A stretch of 64,000 nt of DNA from Pseudoalteromonas carrageenovora IAM 12662 (lineage in GTDB: Bacteria > Pseudomonadota > Gammaproteobacteria > Enterobacterales > Alteromonadaceae). Below are positions 27,731 to 37,233 of the stretch, one piece after another. A model generated the notes under the pieces. The model had not been told where the DNA came from, searched no databases, and was given only the letters and a program-made list of their open reading frames with translations. Where the stretch lies: contig NZ_LT965930.1 of NCBI RefSeq assembly GCF_900239935.1, forward strand, positions 62,001 to 126,000, given 5' to 3'. The position numbers were made by a program, and so were the translations under genes. The number at the start of each line of letters is the position of its first letter. Positions within the stretch are counted from its first letter, which is position 1.

Positions 27731-29350
27731 TTACTGAAATTTCTTTCGGTATATATGCTCTATTTCGCTATAGTATGGTGTTTTTGGCTTTGGCATGTAG
27801 GCTGGCCATTGGATTGGTGAATACACTTTATCACCCGGTATATTTACTGAATCAGGATGGTGTAACCGATAGCTTTCACATTGAGTACTTACACAATTTT
27901 TACCCCATATATCAAGCACTTCTTTAACTGCTCGCTCAGACTCTGGATATGCACCCTTGTCGTCTGTTTTGGCAATCCAATCGAGTAAAATTTGGCGATG
28001 ACGTAAGAGCTCTTTTTTATACTTAGGCAATGCAGCTAAATTTTTAATTTGGTCAGGGTCTGATTGCAGATCATATAACTCTTCTACCGGCTTTGTCGGA
28101 GAATAGTATGCTGCTTGCACTGGGGTTAGCTTACCTTCTTCATATAAAGCACGAGCCTCTATAGAGTATTGTTTTTTATCGCGGTATTGCGGTTGAGCGC
28201 TCGAAAGCTCTGGATGATATTGGCGTATGTAACGGTATTTTTCAGTTCGTACGCTTCTCGCTCTGTCAAATGTATAATCCATTCGATCTTTGGCTGAAAT
28301 AACGTAATCTCGACCTGAAAACTCTTCAGAAAAAACATTCTTACCGTCATAATAAGAAGGGATGTCAATACCGGCTAAAGCAAGGCTGGTTGCTGGTATA
28401 TCTAAACCGCTGATCAAATCATTTCTTACAGCACCTTTACTTTTTAATAGCTCTTTACCTGCAGGCCAACTGATAATTAAAGGTACTTTTACGCCATCCT
28501 CATAAAGCTCCTGTTTGTGGCGAAGTAATAGCATGCCATGATCTGAAAACCAAAAAATTGCAGTGTTTTCTAATATATTATTGTCATCTAACTCTTTTAA
28601 AATTTGACCTAATTCGATATCAGATAAAACTTGAGTTTTATAATGCTTTGCCCATTCAGCGCGTGTTGCTGGGGTATCTGCATAATAAGGTGGAAGCGTC
28701 ATTTTATCTGGGTCGACTTGAGGAACATCTTTACCCTTAAAGTTATGATGCTTTCCGCCTTGTAGCTGTATCTGACCAAAAAAAGGTTTATTTTTAAGGC
28801 TTTTAGCCCAATCAAATTTAGTGCCGTCATGTGCACCTTGAAAACCCGCTTTTCCTTCGTGAGCATTATAAAGTTTGCTACGATCATATTTAAAATTGTA
28901 ATCATCTTTACCAATATTAAATGTCTGGTATCCAGCATCAACAAACAGCTCTGGAACCGTTTTATATCCTTTTGGTAAAAAAGTGGCATTGTAACTGGCA
29001 CGACTAGAACGATGATTCTGAAGGCCCAAGGTTGTTTGATATTGCCCTGTAATTAATGCTGAACGTGTTGCAGAACAGACTGGAGCGGGCTGGTGTGTAT
29101 TTGTAAAACGAACGCCTTGATCTGCAAATTTTTTAATATTTGGTGTTGATACAGTGTAATCCCCCCAAGCATTATTCCACGGATTTTGATCCTCCATATA
29201 AATCCACAAAATGTTTGTCGGTTTTTTTTGATTAACTGCTAATTTAGTTTTATCTATATTTTTAATACTTTTTGAGGTATTCACCTCTACATTAGCGTGT
29301 GCGCTAACTGTAATTAGCATTGTTATTGGTAAAAAAATTCTAAGTAACAT
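27731..29350 (-). CDS. S1-family sulfatase, secreted
   Basis: 539 residues; signal peptide cleaved near 19 (AHA/NV), so periplasmic or outer-surface. WIYMEDQNPWN near residues 49-59 carries metal ligands. PVCSATRSALITGQY gives Cys 92 of a CxAxR-type formylglycine motif. IFWFSDHGMLL (near 265-275) supplies the second metal D-H. It is not the same subtype as the lipoprotein sulfatase, which suits the two sulfate positions of lambda-carrageenan (G2S and D2S,6S). A 12-bp palindrome AAAAGGCCTTTT covers its ribosome site. Confidence 0.85.
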   Translation of the reverse strand: MLLRIFLPITMLITVSAHANVEVNTSKSIKNIDKTKLAVNQKKPTNILWIYMEDQNPWNNAWGDYTVSTPNIKKFADQGVRFTNTHQPAPVCSATRSALITGQYQTTLGLQNHRSSRASYNATFLPKGYKTVPELFVDAGYQTFNIGKDDYNFKYDRSKLYNAHEGKAGFQGAHDGTKFDWAKSLKNKPFFGQIQLQGGKHHNFKGKDVPQVDPDKMTLPPYYADTPATRAEWAKHYKTQVLSDIELGQILKELDDNNILENTAIFWFSDHGMLLLRHKQELYEDGVKVPLIISWPAGKELLKSKGAVRNDLISGLDIPATSLALAGIDIPSYYDGKNVFSEEFSGRDYVISAKDRMDYTFDRARSVRTEKYRYIRQYHPELSSAQPQYRDKKQYSIEARALYEEGKLTPVQAAYYSPTKPVEELYDLQSDPDQIKNLAALPKYKKELLRHRQILLDWIAKTDDKGAYPESERAVKEVLDIWGKNCVSTQCESYRLHHPDSVNIPGDKVYSPIQWPAYMPKPKTPYYSEIEHIYRKKFQ

Positions 29351-29370
29351 AAAAGGCCTTTTATAAAAAA

Positions 29371-29394
29371 CGATACAAACAATTAAATGTATCG
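29371..29394. promoter_or_regulatory. Inverted repeat upstream of sulfatase
   Basis: CGATACA at 29371-29377 and TGTATCG at 29388-29394 in the 193-bp gap between the GH2 and sulfatase genes, a possible operator for an internal promoter. Confidence 0.35.
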
Positions 29395-29543
29395 ATATAT
29401 TGAAATACAGAACCGTTTGTTATTTCCATCCAAGAAAACATTCCTCAGCTAACTACTCTAAGGTAATGCTTTTCCCTTCCACTATTAATCAGCCAATCGC
29501 AGCTAGGCAAATATTGGCTACCTCTGCAACACGGGCTATCTGC

Positions 29544-32036
29544 TTACTGGCTAACTAATACAACTGAACTTGAAATTAATTTTTCTGCACTAGCAGTCAC
29601 TTTTATTTCCCCAGCCATGCCTTTATTACTTTTAACTATTAACATAGCCTTACCGTAAAAGGCATGGCGATAATCAGCTTGAAATGGGGCTGTTGTTGCC
29701 GAATCACCATTTCCAACCGCAATAATTTCACCAGCACCTTCTACTTTAAAATTGATTTTATTATCGGCATCAGGAACTAAATTACCGTCAGTGTCTGTAA
29801 TCTCCACGGTGATATAAGATAGATCATAACCATCTGCGCTCAGCACTTTTCTATCAGGGGATAGCGCTATTTGAGCTGCTTTATTAGCAGTTTTAATGGT
29901 TTTAGCAGAAACCACTTTATTGTTTGTATATGCCACAACTTTAATCTCACCAGGTTGATACTCAACGTCCCAACGCAGCCGATAAGGAGAATCAAAGTAT
30001 TTAACCGACTTGTCGTAACGTAGGCTGACTGGTAAGCGTACTTTATCTTCACCTTTTCGTTTTCTTCCTTGAGATTGACCATTTACAAATAATTCAACCT
30101 CTTCAGCATTTGTATATGCAAAAACGGGGATTGTTTCACCAACTTTTTCGGACCAATTCCAATGTGGTAATACGTGTACCATTGGTTTGTCTGTCCACTG
30201 GCTTTGGTAAAGGTAGAATCTATCTTTTTTAAATCCAACTAAATCAACAGCCCCAAATGATGAACTTCGTGCTGGCCAATCTTGATTCCAATAAAACTTA
30301 TTTCCATGATCACGCCCACCGTAAGGCGTAGGCTCGCCAATATAGTCAAAACCTGTCCATATATACTCGCCCATAACACTTGGATTATTTTTTAAATTTT
30401 CGAATTCTAGATCAGGGATATAAGCCCAAGGAGGGGTGATCACATCAAAACTTGTGACATATTTAGACTCATGCTTATTATATTTCTCAATCGGGAAATG
30501 ATACACACCACGTGTACTGACAACAGATGATGTCTCCGTTCCAACAATTATCCAATCGGGGTGTGCCTGCTTAATTTCTTGATATTTATAAGCCTTATAA
30601 TTTAGACCCACAATATCCATTTCTTGCGCCATGCCTTTATCTATAAAGTCAGGGTACATGCTCAAGCCATTGGTTACTAAGCGAGTAGGGTCTTCGTCAT
30701 GTGCAATACGCTGTAAATTTTTAGCAACTTTCCAACCGTCATCTTTACGCTGTTCCATAACCTCATTACCAATACTCCACATGATTACTGAAGGGTTATT
30801 ACGGTATTGTTTGATCATGTCTCGTAAATCACGGTCATGCCACTGTTCAAAATCCTTATTGTATCCATTTACTACAGCAGGTTTTTCAATTTCCCACATA
30901 TCGAAAGCTTCAACTTGCAATAAAATACCCATTTTATCAGCTAATTCAACTAGTTCTGGTGATGGAGGGTTATGAGAAGTTCTAACAGAGTTAGCACCCA
31001 TTTCTTTCATTATTTCTAGCTTTCTTTCGATAGCACGCGTATTAACAATAGCACCTAGCGGCCCATTGTCGTGGTGTAAACAAACCCCCTGAATTTGAAC
31101 CCTTCGGTCATTGAGCCAAAAGCCATCATCTGCTTTAAACTCAATTTTTCGAACACCTAACGGTACAGAATTAACATCAACAGCGTTACCATCTTTTACA
31201 ACGGTAGTAACTACCGTATATCTATATGGATCTTCAGTGTCCCATAACCTAGGTTGACTAATTTTAAGTTGCTGTTGGATTTTGTGTTCACTATTTGCGG
31301 GTAATATAGTGTTTTGAGCCACTTCATCTACCACAACACCCTCAGCTGATTTTATACTTGTTTTTATAACAACAGGTTGAGACGATTTTTCGGTATTAAT
31401 AACCGTGGTTTTGTAATCGACAATTGCTTTATCTTTTGTAATTGTTGGAGTTGAAACAAATGTTTCCCACTGTTTGATATGCACTTTGTCGTTAATCTCA
31501 AGCCAGGTATTACGATAAATACCAGCCCCAGAGTACCAACGAGCTGAATAGTTTTCAGGTGATAACTTTACTGAAATCACATTTTCATCGCCTGGGCTGT
31601 TCAGATAAGGCGTGATATCAAATTCAAAAGCAATATACCCAAATGGCCGACTAATAACTTTATTTCCATTAACAAAAACCTCAGTGTTCGACATTGCGCC
31701 ATCAAAGGTAATAGAAACTGATTTGCCAAGGGTCGATTTTGGTAAAGTAAAATGCTTTCTGTACCAAGCTGTTCCAAATACAGGCAGACCACCATTTCTG
31801 GCGCTATACGCCTTATCAAATGGTCCCTCAATAGCCCAATCGTGCGGTAAGTCTAACTTTCTCCATCTTGAATCTTCAAATTCACTCTTAGCCGCATCAA
31901 TATGATCACCTTTAGAGAATAACCATCCACTATTAAAGCTTACTCTATCATCATTGGCCCAAGAGCTTGCACTGATAATACTCAGTAGCATAATTAATAC
32001 TCTCAACGGCCTAAATTTATTTATTTTAAAGTTCAA
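29544..32036 (-). CDS. Beta-galactosidase, GH2, secreted
   Basis: A family 2 glycosidase of about 830 residues with jelly-roll, immunoglobulin-like and TIM-barrel domains, then C-terminal Ig-like domains. From the open-frame start at 32060, the acid/base is Glu 433 (WSIGNEV) and the probable nucleophile Glu 509 (VGTETSS). No ATG gives a sensible N-terminus: the frame opens at a TTG at 32060, directly against an operator. A TTG at 32036 has aggaatg eight bases upstream and yields a normal signal peptide ending ASSWA/ND, so 32036 is preferred. It is first gene of the minus-strand locus and probably releases beta-linked galactose after GH110 and sulfatase action. Confidence 0.8.
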   Translation of the reverse strand: MNFKINKFRPLRVLIMLLSIISASSWANDDRVSFNSGWLFSKGDHIDAAKSEFEDSRWRKLDLPHDWAIEGPFDKAYSARNGGLPVFGTAWYRKHFTLPKSTLGKSVSITFDGAMSNTEVFVNGNKVISRPFGYIAFEFDITPYLNSPGDENVISVKLSPENYSARWYSGAGIYRNTWLEINDKVHIKQWETFVSTPTITKDKAIVDYKTTVINTEKSSQPVVIKTSIKSAEGVVVDEVAQNTILPANSEHKIQQQLKISQPRLWDTEDPYRYTVVTTVVKDGNAVDVNSVPLGVRKIEFKADDGFWLNDRRVQIQGVCLHHDNGPLGAIVNTRAIERKLEIMKEMGANSVRTSHNPPSPELVELADKMGILLQVEAFDMWEIEKPAVVNGYNKDFEQWHDRDLRDMIKQYRNNPSVIMWSIGNEVMEQRKDDGWKVAKNLQRIAHDEDPTRLVTNGLSMYPDFIDKGMAQEMDIVGLNYKAYKYQEIKQAHPDWIIVGTETSSVVSTRGVYHFPIEKYNKHESKYVTSFDVITPPWAYIPDLEFENLKNNPSVMGEYIWTGFDYIGEPTPYGGRDHGNKFYWNQDWPARSSSFGAVDLVGFKKDRFYLYQSQWTDKPMVHVLPHWNWSEKVGETIPVFAYTNAEEVELFVNGQSQGRKRKGEDKVRLPVSLRYDKSVKYFDSPYRLRWDVEYQPGEIKVVAYTNNKVVSAKTIKTANKAAQIALSPDRKVLSADGYDLSYITVEITDTDGNLVPDADNKINFKVEGAGEIIAVGNGDSATTAPFQADYRHAFYGKAMLIVKSNKGMAGEIKVTASAEKLISSSVVLVSQ

Positions 32037-32060
32037 AATATCATTCCTACATCGACTCAA

Positions 32061-32078
32061 AGGGATAACGTTATCCCT
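32061..32078. promoter_or_regulatory. LacI-type operator upstream of GH2
   Basis: Perfect 18-bp palindrome AGGGATAACGTTATCCCT with a central CG-containing dyad typical of LacI/GalR operators, 25 bp upstream of the preferred GH2 start. A related half-conserved site is at 33371-33388. Confidence 0.8.
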
Positions 32079-32301
32079 AAAAGTTAATCTTAATAGTGAT
32101 GAATGTCAACATTACATTAACCAATTAAAAACCTATAAACTATAAGTTATTGATTTATATTGCTTAGAACCTAAATAGAGAATAAATATTTACAAAACAT
32201 TACATTGGTGAATACACACGATAGAGGGGTATCGAAACCCCTCAATAGGAAGGTAAATAAACTGGGTAGAGAATAATTAATTTAAAATTAGTTTAAGAGC
32301 G

Positions 32302-33327
32302 CTAAATATTAATTTCTTTAACTGATTGACGTTCAACCAATGTAGGCATGAACAAATGTGTTCTTTGAACAATGTTTTCTTTTTCTAATGTCATTTGTAA
32401 CGATAGACTTGTCGCGTATTCAGACATCTCAATAATAGGATAGCGAATAGTAGTCAGGGCAGGACGGCATTTGTGTGCTATATCAAGATCATCAAACCCG
32501 ATAACTGACACATCCTCAGGCACTCTTTTACCAAAATTAAATAAAGCGTTCATAAGACAAACGGCCATTTCATCGTTATATGCAACTATAGCTGTAAACT
32601 TTGCATCTCTCTTATACAGCTCTTTAACGGCATAGATACAATACTCTTCGATGTTTGTAAAAATCTCTTTAGCTGAATCGCGTTCAATAATATTACTTTG
32701 AGGTATTGGGATACCTTTTGATTGAAAAAACTGGCTTACACCTTGAATTCGCTCTTCTTGATCATCATTTAGCCTTAAGCTAACTATAGCGATATCTCTG
32801 TGACCTTTACTGTATAGATAATCTGCAGTCATACGGCCCCCAGATACATTATCAAGCCAAACACATCTAGATGCTAATTCAGGTATAAATCGGTTTATAA
32901 ATACCAACCCAGGGATTTTTTCTGCTAGCTCTTTCAAAGATTCAACGGAGCCGGATTTACTATGTAAAATAACATTTTCACAACCATGCTCTCGAAATGA
33001 GTTGATAGCATCAATTTCGTGCTCAGGATCGTTATGCGAATTTCGCATCATCACTTGAAATGACTTTTTCCTAGCAGCTTTTTCAGCCCCAAAAGCTATA
33101 GAACCAAAAAACGGCTTGTGAAGTGCTGGAGTTACAATACCAACTAATTCAGACCTCCTGCTGACTAATGCTCTAGCGTTAGTATTAGGTCTATAACCCA
33201 TTTCATCGATTACTTTTTGTACTTTAGCTCTGCATTTCTTACCTACCTTCCCCTCCCCACGCACTACTCGAGAAACAGTTGAAGGTGAAACATCAGCTAC
33301 GCGCGCAACATCCTTTATTGTTACCAT
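32302..33327 (-). CDS. LacI-family transcriptional regulator of the carrageenan locus
   Basis: The 341-residue repressor has an N-terminal HTH (TIKDVARVADVSPSTVSRVV), a hinge (NTNARALVSRRSE) and a periplasmic-binding-protein-like sugar domain (FDDLDIAHKCRP near 280). It is divergent from the symporter and 242 bp downstream of the GH2 promoter on the same strand. The palindrome in front of GH2 and the similar site in the divergent promoter fit a local repressor induced by galactose or a carrageenan oligosaccharide; the inducer is not known. Confidence 0.9.
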   Translation of the reverse strand: MVTIKDVARVADVSPSTVSRVVRGEGKVGKKCRAKVQKVIDEMGYRPNTNARALVSRRSELVGIVTPALHKPFFGSIAFGAEKAARKKSFQVMMRNSHNDPEHEIDAINSFREHGCENVILHSKSGSVESLKELAEKIPGLVFINRFIPELASRCVWLDNVSGGRMTADYLYSKGHRDIAIVSLRLNDDQEERIQGVSQFFQSKGIPIPQSNIIERDSAKEIFTNIEEYCIYAVKELYKRDAKFTAIVAYNDEMAVCLMNALFNFGKRVPEDVSVIGFDDLDIAHKCRPALTTIRYPIIEMSEYATSLSLQMTLEKENIVQRTHLFMPTLVERQSVKEINI

Positions 33328-33370
33328 TTAGTTCAAATTCTCCGAGAATAGTTAAGGTAAATAAATTATG

Positions 33371-33388
33371 CTAACGTTATCCCATAAT
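33371..33388. promoter_or_regulatory. Second LacI-type operator between lacI-like gene and symporter
   Basis: CTAACGTTATCCCA shares the AACGTTATCCC half of the GH2 operator; the left half is degraded. A further TTATCCC follows at about 33389-33395. The site lies in the divergent promoter, so it would control both genes. Confidence 0.6.
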
Positions 33389-33468
33389 TTATCCCTTTTC
33401 AAATAAAAAATTAATATACCATCTGTCTTAAATTAAAGTACAAGCTGGTGAAGTATTAGAGAGATACT

Positions 33469-34863
33469 ATGTTTCAATCAAAAAATGAAGATGCGCTACT
33501 TAAACATAAAATATTGTTAGGGATTGGTTTTTTAGGCATTTTCTTTTCTCACCAAGGTATTGGAATCTTAGCCATACCATATTATCAAATGACATTAGGT
33601 GTAGATCCTTTTTTCTTAGCTCTGGCGATAAAAGCTCCTGTACTAGTAGCTAGTTTTATTTCCCCATTAGTTGGTTATTGGTCAGATAAATTACAAACGC
33701 CTTACGGTAGAAGAAGACCTTTTTTATTCGTATTTCCTTGGTTATCTTGTATCGCATTTGGTTTAATTTGGATGGTGCCTGTGCAATGGAATGAACCATT
33801 ACAACTATATTATTTTTCATTGATGGCTCTTTTGTTTTATGTATTTAATACATTTTGGACTTTACCAATGAAATGCTTAGCGTATGAGGCTTCTGACAGC
33901 TACCACGAACGGACTAAGGTGATGGCTTTTGTAACTTATTTTTTGAAATTAGGCGGGATTACATACCATTGGATTTTTCCTTTAGCAAAACTTAGTATCT
34001 TTGGAGGGGTAATTTTAGGTATGCAATATGTTGGCTGGGGTGTTGCCATAATTTGCTTAGGTTGCTTTGGGATGCTCCCAGCCCTCTTCCTTAAAGAGCG
34101 TGATTATAAAAAAACAGAAATAAATAAAAAGCTACCTTTATTGTCAAGTATGAAAGCAATTATTAAAAATAAAAATATGAAAATATTACTTATTTTGATT
34201 GCAGTGCAGTTGACAGTTGGTAGCTTTGCCGCAAGTATGGATTATTATGTATTAGTATATTATATGAACGATGGTAACGTTTTAGCAGGCGCGACCTCAA
34301 AAGGAATACTGTCTAGTTCATATGCAATTGCAGGTCTAGTCGCAATATATATATTGACTAAACTTTCAACACGTATTGGAAAAGTAAATACCATAAAATG
34401 GTCTTACAGAATTACAATTATTGGTGGAATCGCCAAGTGGTTTATCTATCAACCTGGTAATGATTGGTGGTTAATTCTAGATGCCATATTATGTTGCTCA
34501 ATTTGGCCTTGTATCGGTGTAATTATTTCTTCTATGATTGCTGATCAGATGGATGTAGATGAGCTTGAAAATAACGCCCGCAGAGAGGGGCTATTCGCTT
34601 CTTTACAGTATTGGATCATCGCAATTGCAAGCACAATAGCTACAATTGGTTCTGGACTAGCTCTCAATTTAATCGGCTTCGAAGCATTATTAGGGGTAAA
34701 CCAGTCAACTACCTCAATTTTATTTATGAGAGTTATTTTGGTTGTTGGTACAGTAGGCTCTGCAATCGTAGGTTATTTTTTTATTAAAAAATATAATCTA
34801 GATGAAGAAAAATTTGAAAAAATAAAACAACAACTGAAAGATAAGCGTGAATCGATAATTTAA
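33469..34863 (+). CDS. GPH/MFS-type sugar:cation symporter
   Basis: A 464-residue inner-membrane transporter with about 12 hydrophobic segments. The loop DKLQTPYGRRRPFL (about 75-88) is the family signature of GPH-type symporters and plant-like sucrose carriers. DVDELENNARREGLF in the C-terminal half is another conserved feature of GPH carriers. It probably imports galactose or a small carrageenan-derived saccharide released in the periplasm. Divergent from the LacI regulator and sharing its operator; gagaga precedes the ATG. Confidence 0.85.
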   Translation: MFQSKNEDALLKHKILLGIGFLGIFFSHQGIGILAIPYYQMTLGVDPFFLALAIKAPVLVASFISPLVGYWSDKLQTPYGRRRPFLFVFPWLSCIAFGLIWMVPVQWNEPLQLYYFSLMALLFYVFNTFWTLPMKCLAYEASDSYHERTKVMAFVTYFLKLGGITYHWIFPLAKLSIFGGVILGMQYVGWGVAIICLGCFGMLPALFLKERDYKKTEINKKLPLLSSMKAIIKNKNMKILLILIAVQLTVGSFAASMDYYVLVYYMNDGNVLAGATSKGILSSSYAIAGLVAIYILTKLSTRIGKVNTIKWSYRITIIGGIAKWFIYQPGNDWWLILDAILCCSIWPCIGVIISSMIADQMDVDELENNARREGLFASLQYWIIAIASTIATIGSGLALNLIGFEALLGVNQSTTSILFMRVILVVGTVGSAIVGYFFIKKYNLDEEKFEKIKQQLKDKRESII

Positions 34864-34967
34864 AAATTAGGGCAATAACACTCAAAACACATTTTATCAG
34901 GATGATAACTTGTACTAGCTCATATCTGTTCTGGTAGTTTGGTCACATCCCCCTGACAGACTGCAAT

Positions 34968-35040
34968 GAGCGTGAAGCCAACGGTCGGATAAACTCGTTT
35001 TTGGACAAAATGAGTTAGAGCCGAAGGACGGCTCTGTGCC
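34968..35040 (+). repeat. Dispersed intergenic repeat, copy 2, with REP-like hairpin
   Basis: The AACGGTCGGATAAACTCG + TTTTTGGACA core is followed by a hairpin AGAGCCG-AAGGA-CGGCTCT at 35017-35035. The hairpin part recurs at 58690-58708. Confidence 0.55.
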
Positions 35041-35121
35041 AGCGGACACTCAAGCGTAACTCGTTTCTGCCCCTTTATGAGTTAACGCAAATACTCTATA
35101 GGTCGGCTTTGAGCGAAGCAG

Positions 35122-35436
35122 TCAATCAAAAGTTTTGATGTCTGAAGTCAAGATTTGATCCTCGTTGGCTTTTTCAAAACGAATGGGCACGAGCTTTTGT
35201 AATAGTGGCAACACAAGCGAAGGCTCAGAGCGATTATCAACCCAAACAACGGCATTTGCACTACTCAGCGCTCTCACCAATGCGTTAACAGGGGTTATAT
35301 CGTCGAAATACGCATCAGGCGAAAAACAATATAACTCAAGCGGCTTAACTACCGCGTTATTGTTGTTTGATAGTTTTTCCCTAACACGATGAGTGGATGA
35401 GCTTTTTATCCAATCCGAGCTTAAGCAAAAGCGCAT
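35122..35436 (-). CDS. Hypothetical protein or gene remnant (104 aa)
   Basis: Not recognised. No signal peptide or membrane segment, and a weak ribosome site. It looks like part of a soluble alpha/beta domain (ANAVVWVDNR, LVLPLLQKLVPI). It could be the remnant of a longer gene. Confidence 0.35.
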   Translation of the reverse strand: MRFCLSSDWIKSSSTHRVREKLSNNNNAVVKPLELYCFSPDAYFDDITPVNALVRALSSANAVVWVDNRSEPSLVLPLLQKLVPIRFEKANEDQILTSDIKTFD

Positions 35437-35550
35437 TTATTAAATCCATGTACTTCACTGAGTACCAAATTAAAATAGCGTCATATTTTTATCGTGCATT
35501 ATTAGGTACATTAAAACAATAGGTATTTGGATGAATTACCAGCGATTGCG

Positions 35551-35856
35551 CTATGCAGTATGAGTAAGTAATTTAATCCATTCATCTGCGTTTGACACAA
35601 TGAATTGATATTTATTGCCATCTTTTAATACGAGTTCAATTGCATCATGTGTATAAGGCAAAATACCCGCAACTTTACCAGTGCACTTACTCACTTTTAT
35701 AATTTCACGCCGTGAAAACGTATAAGGCCCTAACCCAAATTGTGCATTAAACGGTGCAAAATGAATATCAGTGTTGGTTAGCCAAAATTTGCCGTCGGCT
35801 TTAATCGCCCCTTGTTGAATCGTGGCGGTTGTCGATTTGATTGTTATTGCTTGCAT
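35551..35856 (-). CDS. PH/GRAM-like small protein (101 aa)
   Basis: A predominantly beta product with a pattern like bacterial PH/GRAM-domain proteins: a GKFWLTNTDIHF strand pair, FSRREIIKV, and a final helix NADEWIKLL. Cytosolic; ligand unknown. It stands upstream of the acyltransferase but is separated by ~85 bp on the same strand. Confidence 0.55.
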   Translation of the reverse strand: MQAITIKSTTATIQQGAIKADGKFWLTNTDIHFAPFNAQFGLGPYTFSRREIIKVSKCTGKVAGILPYTHDAIELVLKDGNKYQFIVSNADEWIKLLTHTA

Positions 35857-35941
35857 AATAATATTCCTTTATGTAGCTATTAATGTGTCAGTTTTGTCAC
35901 TTTTAAGTCATTACCAAGTGACGACATTTAAGCTGACTGTA

Positions 35942-37096
35942 TTACCTTTTCTTGGTTCGCCTACCGTTAAGTAATGCGCCCAACCACTTATTTTTAACTA
36001 ATAATAAATAACTTATTTGACCTATAAGTAATGTAACCACCACGCTAACTATAAACTTTACTAAAACTGGCAAATTAGTATTAATCAATGGAATCTGAAT
36101 ATAAATCAATACCGGCACATGTATCAAGTAAACCCAATATGACGCATTTGAAATGCTGCGGCTGAGCTTACTTTGGTGATTTAAAAAACGATGGCCAAGT
36201 AAAAACGTTATGGCGGTTAACAAAATAACACTCAGTCCTTGTGATAAAACATGCAATACATGTAGCTCTCCCGCTGCGGCAAAATAACCTGTTGTTGCGG
36301 CGGCAATCACTTCATCTAAGCTTGGTGCGGCTGGTAATAAAGAAAAGTAACCAGTCAGTGATATTGCAACACCCAAAATAAGAGGCCATAAGTACTTATG
36401 ATATGACCAAATGAGCAGCTGTTTTTTATAAAGTCCCACTCCTAACCAATAAAAACTGCCGTAAAAACCATACGACCATAACTGTGGCGTGAGTTTATCA
36501 GGAGCAGGAAATGGAATAGATTGCCCCATTAATGAAAACGTTAACGCGATGGGAAGTACAACCCACATAAATAAAGGGTGGACGCTAAGCGCATCGAATT
36601 TATTGCCTAATAAGTCAGTTGTTTTCAACAACCAGTGAATTAAGCAAAACTGGAATAAGTTCCACAAAAACCATAAGTGCATAGTGCTAACAACAGGCTC
36701 TTTAATAACTTTAAACACAGCAAAAATCGGCGGTATTGGATTAGCTATACCAGCTCCAAAACTCAAGGCATGGTAGTAAACGGCAAAGCTTAACGGTAAA
36801 AATACAATAAAAGGCAGTAGAATATGTTTACTGCGATGATGTAAAAAGCGCGCGTTGCTCGATTTATCTATTAAAAGTGCACTGCAAAATCCTGCAATAA
36901 TAAAAAATAACGGCATCCGAAATAAGTGCAGCGTATGCGTAATATAATCAAATAGACCATATGTGCTTGGGTCTGCCGTAAACCAAATATTGCTAAAGAA
37001 CGGACTGTAGGCTAAAGCGGCATGAAATACGATGCCAAGCAATAGCGCGAGGCTGCGTAAATTATCAATGTAATGTAATCGACTGTCTTTATTCAT
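35942..37096 (-). CDS. Acyltransferase family 3 membrane protein
   Basis: The 384-residue polytopic inner-membrane O-acyltransferase has the opening RLHYIDNLRSLALLLGIVFHA, whose R and H residues are conserved in acyltransferase-3/OpgC proteins, and about ten hydrophobic segments. Such enzymes acylate surface or periplasmic glycans. The frame is open from a TTG at 37108, but the ATG at 37096 gives the standard N-terminus. Acceptor unknown. Confidence 0.8.
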   Translation of the reverse strand: MNKDSRLHYIDNLRSLALLLGIVFHAALAYSPFFSNIWFTADPSTYGLFDYITHTLHLFRMPLFFIIAGFCSALLIDKSSNARFLHHRSKHILLPFIVFLPLSFAVYYHALSFGAGIANPIPPIFAVFKVIKEPVVSTMHLWFLWNLFQFCLIHWLLKTTDLLGNKFDALSVHPLFMWVVLPIALTFSLMGQSIPFPAPDKLTPQLWSYGFYGSFYWLGVGLYKKQLLIWSYHKYLWPLILGVAISLTGYFSLLPAAPSLDEVIAAATTGYFAAAGELHVLHVLSQGLSVILLTAITFLLGHRFLNHQSKLSRSISNASYWVYLIHVPVLIYIQIPLINTNLPVLVKFIVSVVVTLLIGQISYLLLVKNKWLGALLNGRRTKKR

Positions 37097-37233
37097 TAAT
37101 GTGCCCAACTAATTTTTATTAATAAAGCATAAATGAATGAGGCATAATGGCACTAGTCACAAAGCTCATAGCCCGAGCTATGACAGATGTCACTGTTTTT
37201 ACAACGCGAGTTCTGCAATAATTGCTAAAAAAT

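Noticed and set aside
27731..28740. Small open frames opposite or inside the sulfatase and GH genes
   Set aside because: Shadows of clear genes without ribosome sites.
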